DNA of 64,000 bases from Heliocidaris erythrogramma (GCA_025617745.1 CM046873.1:28719410-28783409), one strand, 5' to 3'; shown: positions 38,345 through 51,505, counted from the first letter of the stretch. The notes: generated by a model from the sequence alone, not told the origin. Program-made: numbers and translations.

Positions 38345-39356
38345 ATATTACTGTGGATGTGGAGTGACGTCTAGAATATAATCCTGAATAGTTGTGAATA
38401 CTGTTGACGTGCCTGCGATATAAGCAAGCCTTGTGTGTATTCGAGTCGTGGTGAATTATTTGAACAAATTAAAAAGAGGCAAAAGTGCTATTTCATGTGA
38501 TATGTTTCGATTTAAGGTGAATTATTTTGATATGATAACAATGGTTTGTTTTGACGGAGGGATGGGTGGACAGAGAGATAGAGAAAGAGAAGGTGGAAAA
38601 GATGGTGACCAAGATAGGGGGATAGACATAGAGAAAGAACATTAGAGAGTGGGGAGGGGTTCAGAGAGTGGAAGTGAGAGAAAAGTTATTGATAAAGAGA
38701 GCTGGTGCGAGAAGAGAGTGCGAGAGGAATGACAGAGAGCGAGGGAATAGACACTATGAACATGGCGAACAAAGAAGCGGACAAAATAAACAGCTCCTCA
38801 TTGTACCCCCCCCCCCCCCCCCCCCACTCGGAGGTCGAAGGGACCGCATGCGTGTTCCCGAAATCTCCGGTAAATGGGTATTTTTTGGGCGACACAATCC
38901 GGCCCGTGAATTGTAAAAAGGGGGTTGTTTTTTTATCTTTCACCCGGAGATTTCATTAAAAAAGGGGGTTATGAAATATCTTACCATTAAAAAAAAACTT
39001 TTTTATGTCATGATTTTCATTTTTGTTTGGTTTCTTATGACTGCATTGAGATACCATTTTGAACATAAAAACATCTCTTCCAAGGTATTGTAATGACAGC
39101 TTACTGGGGAGGGGGGGGGGGGGGGTGTTTGTCCTGCATGAGATATGGGAATTGGAAATAGAGCTCACCTGAGATAGGGGGGGGGGGGGTACATTGAGCA
39201 GTGTTCTGAATTTAGGGGGGTCTCCAAGGCAGGAAAAGCCCGCGGTAGTGGGTTCAGAAATTTTGGCAGCCCTGAGATGGGGGGGGGGGGGGTGCTTTCA
39301 AAGGGAGGGAACAAGCATACGTGTACCCTAAATAATACTGAGTGGGGGCCGGGCTA

Positions 39357-39520
39357 GTACCTTCCACAATTGCCCTGGTAGACAAAAGAACATCCCTTCA
39401 TTGCTATTATGTAAAAATATGTAGAACAGGTGTCACATGCATATTCACCTGTTCTACTAATTTCACATAATAGTAATGAAGGGGTGTTCTTTTGTCTACC
39501 AGAGCAATTGTGGAGGGTAC
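39357..39520. repeat. 164-bp near-palindromic MITE
   Basis: The left arm (GTACCTTCCACAATTGCCCT..., AAGAACATCCCTTCATTGCT) and right arm (...GTGTTCTTTTGTCTACCAGA, GCAATTGTGGAGGGTAC) pair over about 75 bp. The short centre lies near TGTCACATGCATATTCACC. It is found only in unit 3. Confidence 0.75.
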
Positions 39521-39687
39521 AATGAGGAGCTGTATAATTTGTCCGCTCTCTTTGTCATTGTGTTCATAATGAGATGTCAAAGTGGGAGAAAGAAAAACAG
39601 AGAGTGAGTCATTGTAAAAGATTCGGGGGGGGGGGGGAGATGGGGATCTTTGGATGCCCTAGAAAATGATGTAGAAACTAATTTGTA

Positions 39688-40325
39688 GAAAATAAGCGAT
39701 TTCGAAATTAGGATTTGCGCATGAGCAGATAAAGGTCATTTGACATAAACTGGCATGTTCGTTTAAAATAGACCTGTTTACTAATTTTATGCATACTTTT
39801 GAACAAAAGTTTCTCTTGACGACTCAAAAGCTTGCCAGAGGCTTGCCCGACATAGCAACAACTAATGTATGCAAAATGGATTCCATCTATAGAGATGACA
39901 TTATGCATAGCAGGTGCACCAAATAGTTGGTAACTAAGGATTCTGGAGAGAAACATGCATAAAGTGCAGTAAATTAGTAAACAGGTCTATTCACTGAGAT
40001 AAGCATCGACTGTGATGTAATGATTATTCATATATTCATTTAATTATATTTTTCATTAAATCCACTGAACAGCAACAACGTGTTTCATTGATGGTTGGTA
40101 TTTGACAGTCTGCCAAATGATAGCCAACTTGCAAACAATGCGCTTTCCCAAGTGTTCATTGACGTGCTATTCTAGTCACCTGGTCTACGATGTCTTTCTT
40201 TCATAGAGTTTGAATTCTGTCGGGTAAGCTTACGTATTATCTTTCTTTGAAAAGATGCCTATCCTAATGAAAAAAGGGAAAAGTCATTTGCAAAAAGTTG
40301 TTCAATTACGAAATCGCTTATTCTG
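39688..40325. repeat. About 0.64-kb element with AATAAGCGATTTCG ends
   Basis: AATAAGCGATTTCGAAATT (about 39688) and AATTACGAAATCGCTTATT (about 40306) form a 19-bp inverted pair with one mismatch. A second TIR element (39767-39991) is nested inside. It is found only in unit 3. No coding content. Confidence 0.6.
39767..39991. repeat. 225-bp nested TIR element
   Basis: The ends AATAGACCTGTTTACTAATTT and AAATTAGTAAACAGGTCTATT are perfect inverted repeats. It is nested inside 39688-40325. Confidence 0.7.
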
Positions 40326-40789
40326 AAAGCCATATTTACATGTAGAAACGTCATGAGAGAATATAAAAGAAATAATCTAAAAGAGACTAACGTGATCAAT
40401 GCCTACTTATCATGAAGCGTGACCACTGACCATCACAATGCAATGGTCAAGAAAATCGGATATTGGTCACTGAGAGTTCTCCTACACAAGTGACCATCAA
40501 GATTTGAAACTGGAGGCCCATGCCTATGACCATAAGTTACAATAGTAATGATTTTACATGTTCCATATGGAGTCAAACCATGTTTTACATTATTGAAGCA
40601 AAAATGAAATATATGTATATGATATTTCATACGATACAATTTGTTAGGTCTGTTGTCGGTCTGGCGTCGTTCTTGTCAGTGTGACTGTGCTATTACTGTA
40701 TGTTAAAAAATGTAAAAAGACAGATAGCGATCTTCTTTCAGCAGAAATGGTTAATATGTATATTGTCCTCCATATCCGTATCATACCAC

Positions 40790-40897
40790 GGTCACACCGC
40801 CAAACCGACCCCACGCCGATTACAAACCGATTTATTCTTGGCCATCGGTGGCAATGTAATATTTTGGTCGGTCTGGCGTCGGTCTTGTCGGTGTGAC
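40790..40897. repeat. 108-bp TIR element (GTCACACC family), unit 3
   Basis: Same element in the diverged unit. The left-hand partial relative is reduced to about 40645-40686. Confidence 0.6.
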
Positions 40898-41835
40898 AGA
40901 CCTTGCCCGCGTTTCCCTTCATCCTCGAGTCGTAGTCAATGTTTTGTCAAATTTAATTTCAGTTTACCATCTGACCATGGTTACATCAGCCATGTTGGTG
41001 TTTGGAAAACGTATATTTTTAAGACCAACAAAAAATTCTTTGCCATCAGTTGTGTCAATGATTTCTTATCATTTCTTTAAAATTTATAAGTGGTATCTTC
41101 AAAGTATTCTTCTTACAATAAACGGGAATTGTATGTGTATTTTTAAAATGTAAATTATTTATGGGACATTTCCCAAAGAGTTATGAAAGTGATGAGGTGT
41201 AAACATCTATAATTGAAATTTGTAAAAAATAATTAAAAATGATACAATGTAAATCATGTAATATTTTGTTTGTTTGTTTGCAGATGCTTTTCTGCATTTA
41301 TTTCATAATCAATGTAAACAACAGTTGCTTTCAAACGTAACATATAATGGATGAGGCGATAAACTTACATAGAAATAATTGAGTGTTACATCATGATTGC
41401 AAACCATCTTTCAGTGATAATAATATATACGTGTACCAATAATACAGTGAGTATGGATATAATTCTATATAAAACATTTGATGATGTAGGTACAATTATT
41501 TACAAAATGCAGAGGGCAAAACTATCACAAGCAAATGCTTAAGACGATAGCAGCCCGGAATTGCATGCGCATAGATGAGGATTCAGGAAATATATATAGA
41601 AAGAATTTGCCATATTGTAAATTCAAGAAAATTGCATACATTGAGAATCACTTATAACTCGCCATATTGTAATTTTAAGGGAATTGCATATATCTGTGCC
41701 GTGAGTGCGCAGGTACAAAGTGCATATAGCTGGGGATTATGGTTTTGCAGATAATGTAATTGTATGGAGGGAAATTGAGTTTGGTTTAAGGATAACAATG
41801 GATACAGAACAATCAGGGGTCGATATTCAAAGCAA

Positions 41836-44791
41836 TCATTCATGGTTGTAATTTAGCAGCAGATGTTTCTTCATTAGAGCTTTAAAAGAAAAATGAGAAG
41901 AGGCAGTTTTTATATTTCCAGGTAGTGAGTTCCATATATCAGGACCATTGTGTCTAATAGTTTTTTGCGCTATGAATAGTCTGGGATTGTTCAAGTGAAT
42001 ATCAGAAGAATGACGTGTTGGATAGGAATGAATGCTGGAGTTTTGAGTGAAAGCATTTTGAAGAGTACTAGGTAGAGACTGTTTCGAGAATTTAAACATA
42101 AAAATAGCCGTTTGGATTACATGAATGTCATTTATTTTAAGTGTTTTGAGTTTGTAAAATAACGGATCTGTGTTTGCTAAATAGTGCGAAGACGTACAAA
42201 TGCGCAGCGCTTTTTTCTGGAGTAAAAGTAATGAATTGATTCTTGTTTTGTAGGAATTTCCCCATGGTTACAGTAAGATAAATACGGATAAACTAGCGCA
42301 TTATACAATATAAATAAGGATTTTTGAGGTAAACTGTCTTTTAGTTTGTTTAATATACCTACTCCTCTTGACATGTTAGATGATATATTATCAACGTGAT
42401 TTTCCACGTTAAATTGGAATCTATTAACACCCCCAAGAACTTTGTTGGATCTTTACTAGTAAGGGTAACATCGTCAATAATTATATCGTCGTGGAAAAAA
42501 TTTGCTGAACTCGCAGTCTTAAAGTATATGAAGTTAGTTTTGCTTATATTGAACGAAAGTTTATTGCATTTAAACCAATGGGATATATTAATTAATTGTG
42601 TATTAATTGTTTCAATTAGTTCATTTAAATCCTCATGGGAATGAAATACATTAGTGCCATCTGCAAATAATATATATGATAATGATGGCGCAGAATGAAC
42701 AATGTCGTTAACATAAATTAGAAAGAGGAGTGGACCCAAAAGGGATCCTTGGGGAACGCCACATTTTATAGTGGATGTTTGTGATCTACTATTATTATAT
42801 TGAACAAATTGGGATCTATTGGAAATGTAACTTTTAAACCAAGATAGGGTATTTCCCCTTATTCCATAATGCCTAAGCTTTTGTATTAGAATTGAATGAT
42901 CAATGGTATCGAATGCTTTCGAAAGGTCCATAAAAATTCCAATTGTGTGCTCCTTTTTAGAGAGAGATTTAGTAATTTTATCAGTTAATTCAAGGATTGC
43001 ATAGTCAGTTGGAAGGTTCTTTCGGAATCCATATTGGTTGGGAGTAAGTACATTATTTGTAGCCAAAGAAGAATATAATCTCTTGTAGCCAATTTTCCCC
43101 AGTATTTTGGATATGCTTGACAGTAAAGAAATCGGACGATAGTTACTTATTAAAGATGGATCATCTTTTTTGTGGATGGGAATTACTTTCGCAATTTTCA
43201 GTGCATCAGGAAATATTCCCGAGGAGAGGGATAAATTAAAGATGTGAGTGAGGGGAGATGTTATGTAATAATTTGTTTTAGGAGATGAACGCTTATTTCA
43301 TCATGTCCACTTGATTTTGTATCATTTAATAATCGGACAATTTCTAAAATCTCATAGTCATTAGTTGGATTAAAAAACAAAGAGGCGTTGTTATTGTTTG
43401 GAAGGTATTGGGAAAAATGTCCATGGTCTGTTTGAATTTTTGATGCTAAATCTGGTCCAATATTTATAAAGAAATTGTTAAAAGAATGTGCTATTTCATC
43501 AGGGTTATTGATAACACGGTTATTATGAGTGAATTCTATTTTAGGGTGAGAGTCTTTCTGGCGACCGAGTATATTATTTACAGTTTTCCAAGGGAATCCG
43601 TGTTATTTTTATCGTTTTCAATTATTCGTGAGAAGTATAATTTACGAGAAATGCGGATAACTGTTGTTAATTTATTACGGTATTTAGTCTATTTTGTATG
43701 ATTCTCAGTATTTGGTTGACGTAGTGATTTTTTATATAAGATATTTCTGGTATGTATTGATTTAATAATTCCTCGTGTAATCCAAGGATGTTTACTACGG
43801 TTTTTATGTAACTTTATTTTTTGTAAAATGATGTTTTTGTTATAATAATATGAGAGCTTATTAGTACAAATTTCATATTGACGTCATCTTCATAGAATAC
43901 GTCCTGCCATGCTTCTTCATATAAATCATGAATCAATGCATCTATATTTTGTTTTGTTTCAGCCCTTTGCATTCGAAAACTATTTTTTTCTCCGGTACAA
44001 TTTGCTTTACTCTTGACTAGTTATCATGAATACAGGAAGATGGTCAGAAATGTCATAATACAGTACACCATTGTCTTTATTAATAGGATCATTAGAGAAA
44101 ATATTATCGATTATTGATTGTGTTGAGCTGGTAATCCTGGTTGGTTTATCGATATGTGAATGGAGAGAATGGGATGACAAGATGTTTATAAGTTGAAGGC
44201 GGTGGTAACTGTGAGGGGTTGAAAATCAATATTAAAGTCTCCTACAATGTATTTGAATTTGTTTTCTGTGGAAATTTTATCAAGGCAAACGTCTATACTT
44301 TGTAAAAATGATTCAGTTTTATTGTTTGGTGGTCTGTATACAACTCCAACTACTGTGTTTTTTGATTTACTATCTATCAGTTCTAGCAATAAGTCTTCAG
44401 CATCTTCAATGTGTATGTCCGGTCTTAGCTTACATTTTAAGTCTTTATGAATATAGACGGCTACCCCACCGCCTCTTCCAATCTGGCGATCTACTCGAAA
44501 GAGATCATAATTTGGAATATCATATATAGGTGGAGAATTATGATTCAACCACGTTTCCGTCAATGCGATTAGGGAAAACTGAAAATTTTTAACGACTAAC
44601 AGAAGTAAATTGAAATTATCAAAACTTTTGTTCAAGCTTCTAGTGTTTAGATGAATTAGACTAAGTCCATTTGTAGAAGTATCATTGTTTCCTGCATTTA
44701 AAGAATTAAACTTAGCATTAAAATCCTCAGTTGTATAGTAATCACTATGAATATTCAAGGCCTGATTATCATTAAGGTCATCATTGTTCAT
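41836..44791 (-). mobile_element. CR1-like LINE, longer copy in unit 3
   Basis: This is the fullest copy. The endonuclease region is 44186-44791 (TRSLNKSF, LTETWL, YRPPN, VGDFNIDF). The RT region is about 42360-43260, with FMDLSKAFDTID (motif A), GVPQGSLLGPLLF (motif B), YILFADG (motif C) and the C-terminal tail 41836-42099 (HSYPTRHSSD, GPDIWNSLP). Motif C reads FADG instead of FADD, so the second catalytic aspartate is lost. Frame breaks separate the parts. The element opposes the host array in direction. The 5' boundary upstream of 44791 was not resolved. Confidence 0.82.
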
Positions 44792-47128
44792 TTTTTGTGG
44801 ATAGATTGTGTGACGTTATCCTCAACTTACGCCCTGTTGTGCTGTGCGTGCACGTGGGTGCGTAGTGAAGGTTGGTACATGGTGTGTTATAAAGATTAAA
44901 GTAAAGAGAGTACATTAAAGTATACAATCTTTCAATGCCGAAAGAAAAAAAAAAGGTTATTTGACAGTCTGCCGGGGGTACCAAGGATAAGTAATTGTTG
45001 ATTAGATACAGCATATAAATATGGAGGAAACAGTTTGAATTCAACCATAGCATATAGATTCTAGAGTTTAATTCCGGTATGGACCAGTGACCGGGTAGAC
45101 CCGGTAGGTCGCTGAAATTGAAAAGAAAATGTGTGTAATTGTTCTCATTACAAAGTATGAGGCAAAGGCTGTACACAGTATGTAGCAATGATTCTATAGG
45201 GAAACCTAGTACAAAAGGATAGTTGCGTAATTTTTTAGACTTCGGGATGGAGCAGAACACGAGCATGTTTGGAAATAATAAGTGTAGTGCAGTTGGTTTG
45301 TTCTTGCAAGTGTAATGGCGAAAGAAAGGCAGCAAATGAGTGAAGCAGAATTTGCTGTAAGGATGCTGAAATTATACATTGGGAAAAAGTAGAGCTGTTT
45401 GTTGACATAACAATACATGATTATATGGTTTTCAATTTCTAAAAGAGAAAAGAAACACCTAGAGCGATTAACATCAGTATGAGTACTTAAATAACATAAT
45501 TGGTGGTGACTGAGCGGGATATAGCAAACTGAATACTTATGTAAGGTACACATCGACTGAAATCAATTGTCAAAAGGCAATCTGTTCAGTTTCAGTACGA
45601 AGTACATAGCACAGGAGTACAATACATGGTTATATGTTAAATAACAAAGGAGTACAATACATTGTTATACCATTAGGGTCAAAAGTTTGGGAGAATGTGG
45701 CCTCAATATACGGTTTTATATTCAGGATAATGCTGAGAACGCAATTAAAAAGTACTGTTTAGATTTGTTTGTTTAGTTAAACGCAGACCCCATCTCCTTG
45801 TTCTATTGAGGCGATCAAACATATGACATTGACAATGGTGCTGTGAAGATTCATACCATACTATTCCAAACCACGTATTTGTGGTATTTCTTTCTTATGG
45901 GTTAAACACAGAATGAATAAGTGAGATGCTATAAAAACCCTGAGGTAATTGACCGGCATAACAAGTTAAATACCTATGTTAAGAAAAAGGCCCTACATTG
46001 ACCAAGGTCGAATAGCCGAAAGACAAATTGTTTTGTATGATCCGAAGCAAAATAAAGAGTAAAACACCAATTGCATAATAGTTCACATGCAGGAGAGTGG
46101 ACTCCATATAAATCTTTGTTGATTGATTTTTTTTTTCAGAAAAAGGCTGAGAATGCAATTAAAAAGACTATTCAGAGTCGTTTTAACGTTTGAAATCTAA
46201 ACACAAGCCGTTATCTCCTAATGCGATCATCACAATAGTTTATGAAGAAAAAAATGTAAAGCCTCGCGACCATTCTCCCAGTCAAAATTCCAAAGTATAT
46301 ATCGCCCGTTTAGAGCCAGAAGGGCGCCAACTCATATGTTTTAACACAGAGTCTACGCCCCTCCGGCCCCCAACACACGACATTGCAACCCGAAAAACAA
46401 ATAAGAGCTTAATTTATTCAAAATCGGGCTCAGATATAGACAATCGTAAAAAAAAAAAAAAATAAGTAGGATACTGGTCTATACAAGGTGTAATATATAC
46501 CTTCGAGTTTCAAATCTAATCAGATCGTTTTACTGTTACTACATTCATTGTGATAATCACATGTTGTTAATGTTAAAAGAGAAATACGTACCTCTTATGT
46601 TATTTTTCGTTCGAGGTTTCATATCCATTCTGAAAACGGAATGAGATAAAATAATAATAGCAATAAATACCGAAATTTCAATTTCTGTAAAACACATGTA
46701 TATTCTTAGATATTTGTTTGTTTGTTTGTTTTGATGTCTGAACCCTTTTCATAATTTTGCGTCACAAATTCCTGGAAAAATGTTACGTGCTTGATAGGAC
46801 AAGCTCGTTTAAGGACATTCCTATCGTTATGTGCATTTTAACAACAGACGGTTACCAGCTAATATCCTCTACAATGTTTACCGATCTTACAAAGATTGTA
46901 AGACAACATGAAAAGAAACAATTTAGAAGACGACCTCGGCTTTGCTGATAGTTCTGATTTGTCATCATGTTATGTTATAGGGCCTACGTCTAATCTCCCT
47001 TTCAGCTACAGCCTGCAAATACAGGTATCATAATGAGAGCATTTAATAGGACCTATGTATAGAAAAGATTACAGGTGAATAATTTTCGTCCCTCCGAATA
47101 GCAGAGCGACACTTAGAAATCCCCTATT

Positions 47129-47441
47129 TTACAGAATGTACAGTCCGTCCGGAGTGAAACACGTCCTGCGCAAGGTCAGTTCAGCCATTCTGACACCTGA
47201 TTGGTCAATCTCTAGCAAGGTGCGTCCATCTTGTCGGGGACTTGATGAATAAGGTGAAGTGTCGGCGTCATGTTGAAACACTAGCAAACGAATCATTCCG
47301 CTGACGGACCACGCAGGCGACCAGCCGACACACATTTACGCTCAGAGCACCATTTTCTACAATTTACACATTTTGAAGTTCTATCGCAAATAATTTAAGA
47401 GACATTGGCAGAAGTCTAGCGCAGACGACAGAATTATTTAG
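47129..47441 (+). promoter_or_regulatory. Candidate promoter and 5' UTR exon of gene D
   Basis: This is the counterpart in the third unit. ATTGG is at 47200-47204 and the donor TTTAG|GTGAGT ends the exon at 47441. It would splice to the acceptor before 51808 over a 4.4-kb intron. It stays highly similar to the other two copies although the intron just downstream has diverged visibly. Confidence 0.5.
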
Positions 47442-48111
47442 GTGAGTTCGATATATTATTTGAGATGTGTCTGTTGTATTAATATATTATGTACGTAAAT
47501 ACAAACAGTGTGCATGCAGCGGTTATCATTGATAGAAGCTTTGTAAGATGTTGGTTTTTTCATCAGTGGCAGATGTGTTAACTTAGATAAGTTTCATTAG
47601 TTAGCTCCAGCTCGTTTTAATAAGCATGATAAGAGACGAGTAATAAAGATTCACGTCACAAACAAGAAGTTAATTATATCCCAGGTGTAGTGGTTCCCAT
47701 GCATTTAGAGAGCAAGAGAGAGAAAGAGATGTGAGAGAGAGAGAAAACACAACATCATGGACTTCAGTCAAAGAATGATATGCTATATAGCTGAAACGAG
47801 ATTTATATATGTAATACGTCTTATAGAGCGCATACTGATATTTTGTTTCGCCAAACTCGTATTCTCAAAATTCATGACTTTATCGATTTCAGCTGTACCA
47901 ATTCATGTACAATCTTTATAGAAATAATATGCCATTCGCTTTGAAACAACTGTTTGCAAAAATAGCATTTTACAAAGGTATTACACCAGGCAGGCAAACG
48001 ATTATCATTTACCCAAAACTCGAACGGCTTTTGCCAGTAGAATTATTTTTTCAATGGTCATAAGTATTGGAAATCATTAGAACAGAATTTAAAACTTACG
48101 CCTAACTTAAG

Positions 48112-48328
48112 TACACAGTAAAAAAGTTACTGTAGGAAGTACGGTAAATTACTGGCAACCCGGCTGCACAGTAAAATACTGTATCATTTACAGATTTTTT
48201 TTTTTTTTACAGTTATATACTGCTTTTTACAGTTTAACTGTAGAATAAACAGTACAATACCGTGATTTACTGTGCAGCGGGTTGCCAGTAATTTACTGTA
48301 AATTCCTACAGCATTTTTTTACAGTGTA
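48112..48328. repeat. Complete ACTGTAAAA palindromic MITE, unit 3
   Basis: The left arm (TACACAGTAAAAAAGTTACT..., GGCAACCCGGCTGCACAGTA) and the right arm (TACTGTGCAGCGGGTTGCCA..., ending ACAGTGTA) are extended imperfect inverted repeats of about 70 bp. This resembles the non-autonomous hAT-like elements common in marine animals; the superfamily is inferred. Confidence 0.7.
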
Positions 48329-49112
48329 GGTTCAAATATCTTGTGAAGAAACACTTGACTGATTTATACTCTAACCCGGGGACTAAATGGAACGTTTTGA
48401 CCGGACCCGAGGACGTTTTGACCGGTCACCATCTAAATAATTCACTTTGCTTTTATTTAATTTTGTCTTTTCGTTCCATAATAATGTATTTATCTTGTTT
48501 TTATATTAGTTATAAATACAATATACTGCTTTCCACTCGAAATCTTTTATTTCACCAATCTTATTTTGTAATGTTAGCTCAACTGTATATAATGTACATT
48601 ATGTTTTTAGTAGTTTTCTCCCTCTCAAACAATAACATTGATTTATTAAACGAAAATCATTTTTTAAACATAAAATTGTATCATTATTCGATTAGGGGGT
48701 CTACATCACACAAGCTAAGCTTTTTAGTAGATCCCTCCACATATCCTTTTATCATCTTTCTATGTCATATCCATGTATTCTCTGTTTTTGCAGTGCTGGT
48801 AATTTGTTCATATTGTTGTAATTTCATTGTAAATGTGGAATCTGAGTAAAATCAAATAAATCAATTAATCAAAACCTTAAAAACATGTTATTGTTTTGAA
48901 GGAACATCATCCAATTTGTAATTGTATGCACTATTCTCTTTTCATGATAACTGTGGGTCTGTTCCTAACAAAACTTGAACAGAACAATTGTACAGTATTT
49001 GATTTTATGAGGCGGGCCATCAACTCACTCTTGGACGATCTTTGTTTTTCCTCGAATTATTTAACCACATAACATTTATTTCAACCATCATGACCGCACG
49101 CCATCATAATAA

Positions 49113-49428
49113 TAAGCCAGTTCGGTGTTAGCGCATGGTACAAATGACCCCAAATATCCAGATATTTTAGACATGGAGGGTCCCTTTATGTGCACTTCAG
49201 AAAAATAACTCTGGGAGTGATAGAGGTGCCTCATGAATAGCTTTTGTTTCCCCATTTAAAAAGAATACTTCCACCTGGATATCATGGAATGCACCATTAG
49301 TGCATAATTGAATAATGATTACATGACATTCATGAGCACATATCGAATATTAGTGTCAGTGGGTTTTAGAATTTGGTACAGATGACCTTTATCTGCTCAT
49401 GCTCAGATTGCATCTCCGAAGTGGCTTA
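49113..49428. repeat. 316-bp TIR element (TAAGCCA) in gene D intron 1
   Basis: The ends TAAGCCAGTTCGG and CCGAAGTGGCTTA are inverted repeats. It interrupts sequence that is continuous in units 1 and 2 (near 12411). The terminal motif CCGAAGTGGCTTATTA also appears alone in intron 3 of genes B (16613) and D (54393), so related fragments exist there. Confidence 0.6.
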
Positions 49429-51083
49429 TAATTATACCATGTCTGGCCTAGGCCAGTTGTCTGGGTCGTGTGACGTGCATGACGTCACAATGCTCTACAT
49501 TCTCATATCCGGCCTTTGTTTAAATGTAGCTCCCCACCCCACCCCAAACATTGTTGATCACCCCACAAAAGCTTAGTTTTCGGTTGGTCATGCACTTTTG
49601 TCTTGTCCTGTTATATTCCACATTAACGAGGTAGACCTAACCATAGTACTATATGCAGGTACCTGCATGTGTATTGAATGCACGCAATATTACATAAGAA
49701 GAAAGGGGTGTGTGTTAGCATAAAGAAACGTTTTGACAAATTGAGCAGGAATGCACGTTCATATTTTCCGACAAAAATGAATTGTCTTACAGAATGTTTA
49801 CAAACTAATTTAATAAAATTGATAAGGTGGGGGGGGGGGGGGGGGTTATATAGCCGGCTTACTTGTGTTTTAGAAAGTAATACAGCTGGTTCAAAAAATG
49901 CGGGGAAGAAAATTAAGCCCATTCTGAAGAGAACATGGTTTACGTTGGTTTGAACATCAACAATCGGTACCCTATGACGTCACCAATCTCTTTCCAAATT
50001 AGCAAAGGATGAATTCTGTCTATAGTTTTAAACTGGTTTCGAACCATTATTATAGCAGTATTGGCAGGGAGGGATCAACGCGACGCGACACTATCCACCC
50101 TTTCGTACAAGCCACTTTGGCTAACTTTTTGGCAAAATTTGGTCCAACAGCCCTCATTGAAATATGTCTATAGCGATGCTCCCTCCCTCTAATATCCATG
50201 CAGACAAACCTGTTTCGTCTATAACAGATTTTTATATCAACGTGCAAAATTACCTGAACAATTTTACGTTGTGTCTTATTTTACCCATTTCTACTTCATA
50301 CATAGTCTTGTAGTATAGTCGTATCATTATTCAGTAGCGCTAGAAGAGATTCACATGGATTCCGGGAAAAGAAAAAGATTAACTATAAACCGAAGGTATA
50401 TTATAGGTGCCAGTAAACAATGGTATCGAGAATAACACAGACACAGCGTGACGGGATGTTACTGTAAATAAAAAAAACACTGGAGGAATAAAGATAAGGA
50501 CTGTTATCTGGTAAAACTTATGGTCGTAATGAGAGGTTGACCTCATCATAAAAGTTTATTTTTATTATGCTTAAAAAAAACATTTTACACAAATACAGTT
50601 TATTATTCACATTGAACGAAAGAATATTTACGAATGGAATAACCTACATGTTTTATGCGGGTACTGAAAAATAAAACGAAACAACGTTTGACGTCATAGG
50701 TACATGGGTAACAAAAAGTATTAAAAAGGGTAGGTCCACATGTATAACAGGACGAATTTAAATGGGCTGAAAGGACAAACGCCTTGAAGAGTATTCCTCA
50801 ATGGGATGTTGGGTATTTTTTCTAGAATATTACGTTCGGAGTTGGAGTAAGAGAGAAATTATAGAGAAAAGTGAAAATGTGACCAGGCACAGCAAAACCA
50901 CCAAAAAGTCGCTAGATATGAATTTTTAGTTAAGGACTGATTCTGAAAGAGGAGATTCTCAGCTTTAAAACGATATATAACTCATTAGCATTGGATGTTC
51001 CTAACTCACTGTACAAAGAGAACAATGCACAGTCCCTCATAATGTTACTTCTGAGAAATAAGGGTTTAAAGTTTGCTGTCTAT

Positions 51084-51210
51084 TGAAGGACCCTTGGGCT
51101 CAGGTGACAAAAGGGGGATTAGATAACAATTTCTATGCAGGGATTATCAGATTGTCATAAAACTTGGCATACTAATTAGTCATATCCTGTTCATCATAGT
51201 GCACAAGTAT
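51084..51210. repeat. 127-bp insertion in gene D intron 1
   Basis: This is present only in unit 3; unit 1 reads straight through GCTGTCTATCAATGC near 13450. No inverted repeats were recognised and its nature is unknown. Confidence 0.4.
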
Positions 51211-51233
51211 CAATGCAAGAACTTACTCTGTTT

Positions 51234-51505
51234 AAAATTTATGGGCGATCAAATTGAGTATTCAGGGTCGTAAAAAAGAAAAGTAATACAACAAAATCCA
51301 TTAGAAGACACACACACATATATCTAATAATAAAACTGTCAAAAATACCACTTTAAGATTGTTTGGTGCCTCCACATTGTTAGATTACTTAGAAAAAGTA
51401 TACTCTTCCAGGAAATACCATGCCAACCAAAACACATTGATTGAGCTCTAACTGAAAATCTCACAGTGCGACTTTTGGGTGGTTTTGTGGTGCCTGGTCA
51501 CAAAT
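51234..51505 (+). repeat. Dispersed 0.27-kb repeat, unit 3 (gene D intron 1)
   Basis: This is the counterpart of 13512-13754. It keeps TTTATGGGCGATCAAA at its left end, which is seen in the 4575 copy but altered in the 13512 copy. Confidence 0.6.

Noticed and set aside
44781-45335. 184-codon minus-strand frame upstream of the LINE endonuclease
   Set aside because: It could be a LINE ORF1 by position, but no zinc knuckle, coiled coil or esterase motif is visible. The matching frames in units 1 and 2 are shorter.
48343-48849. 168-codon plus-strand frame in gene D intron 1
   Set aside because: AT-rich hydrophobic composition; units 1 and 2 do not keep the frame; no recognisable motif.
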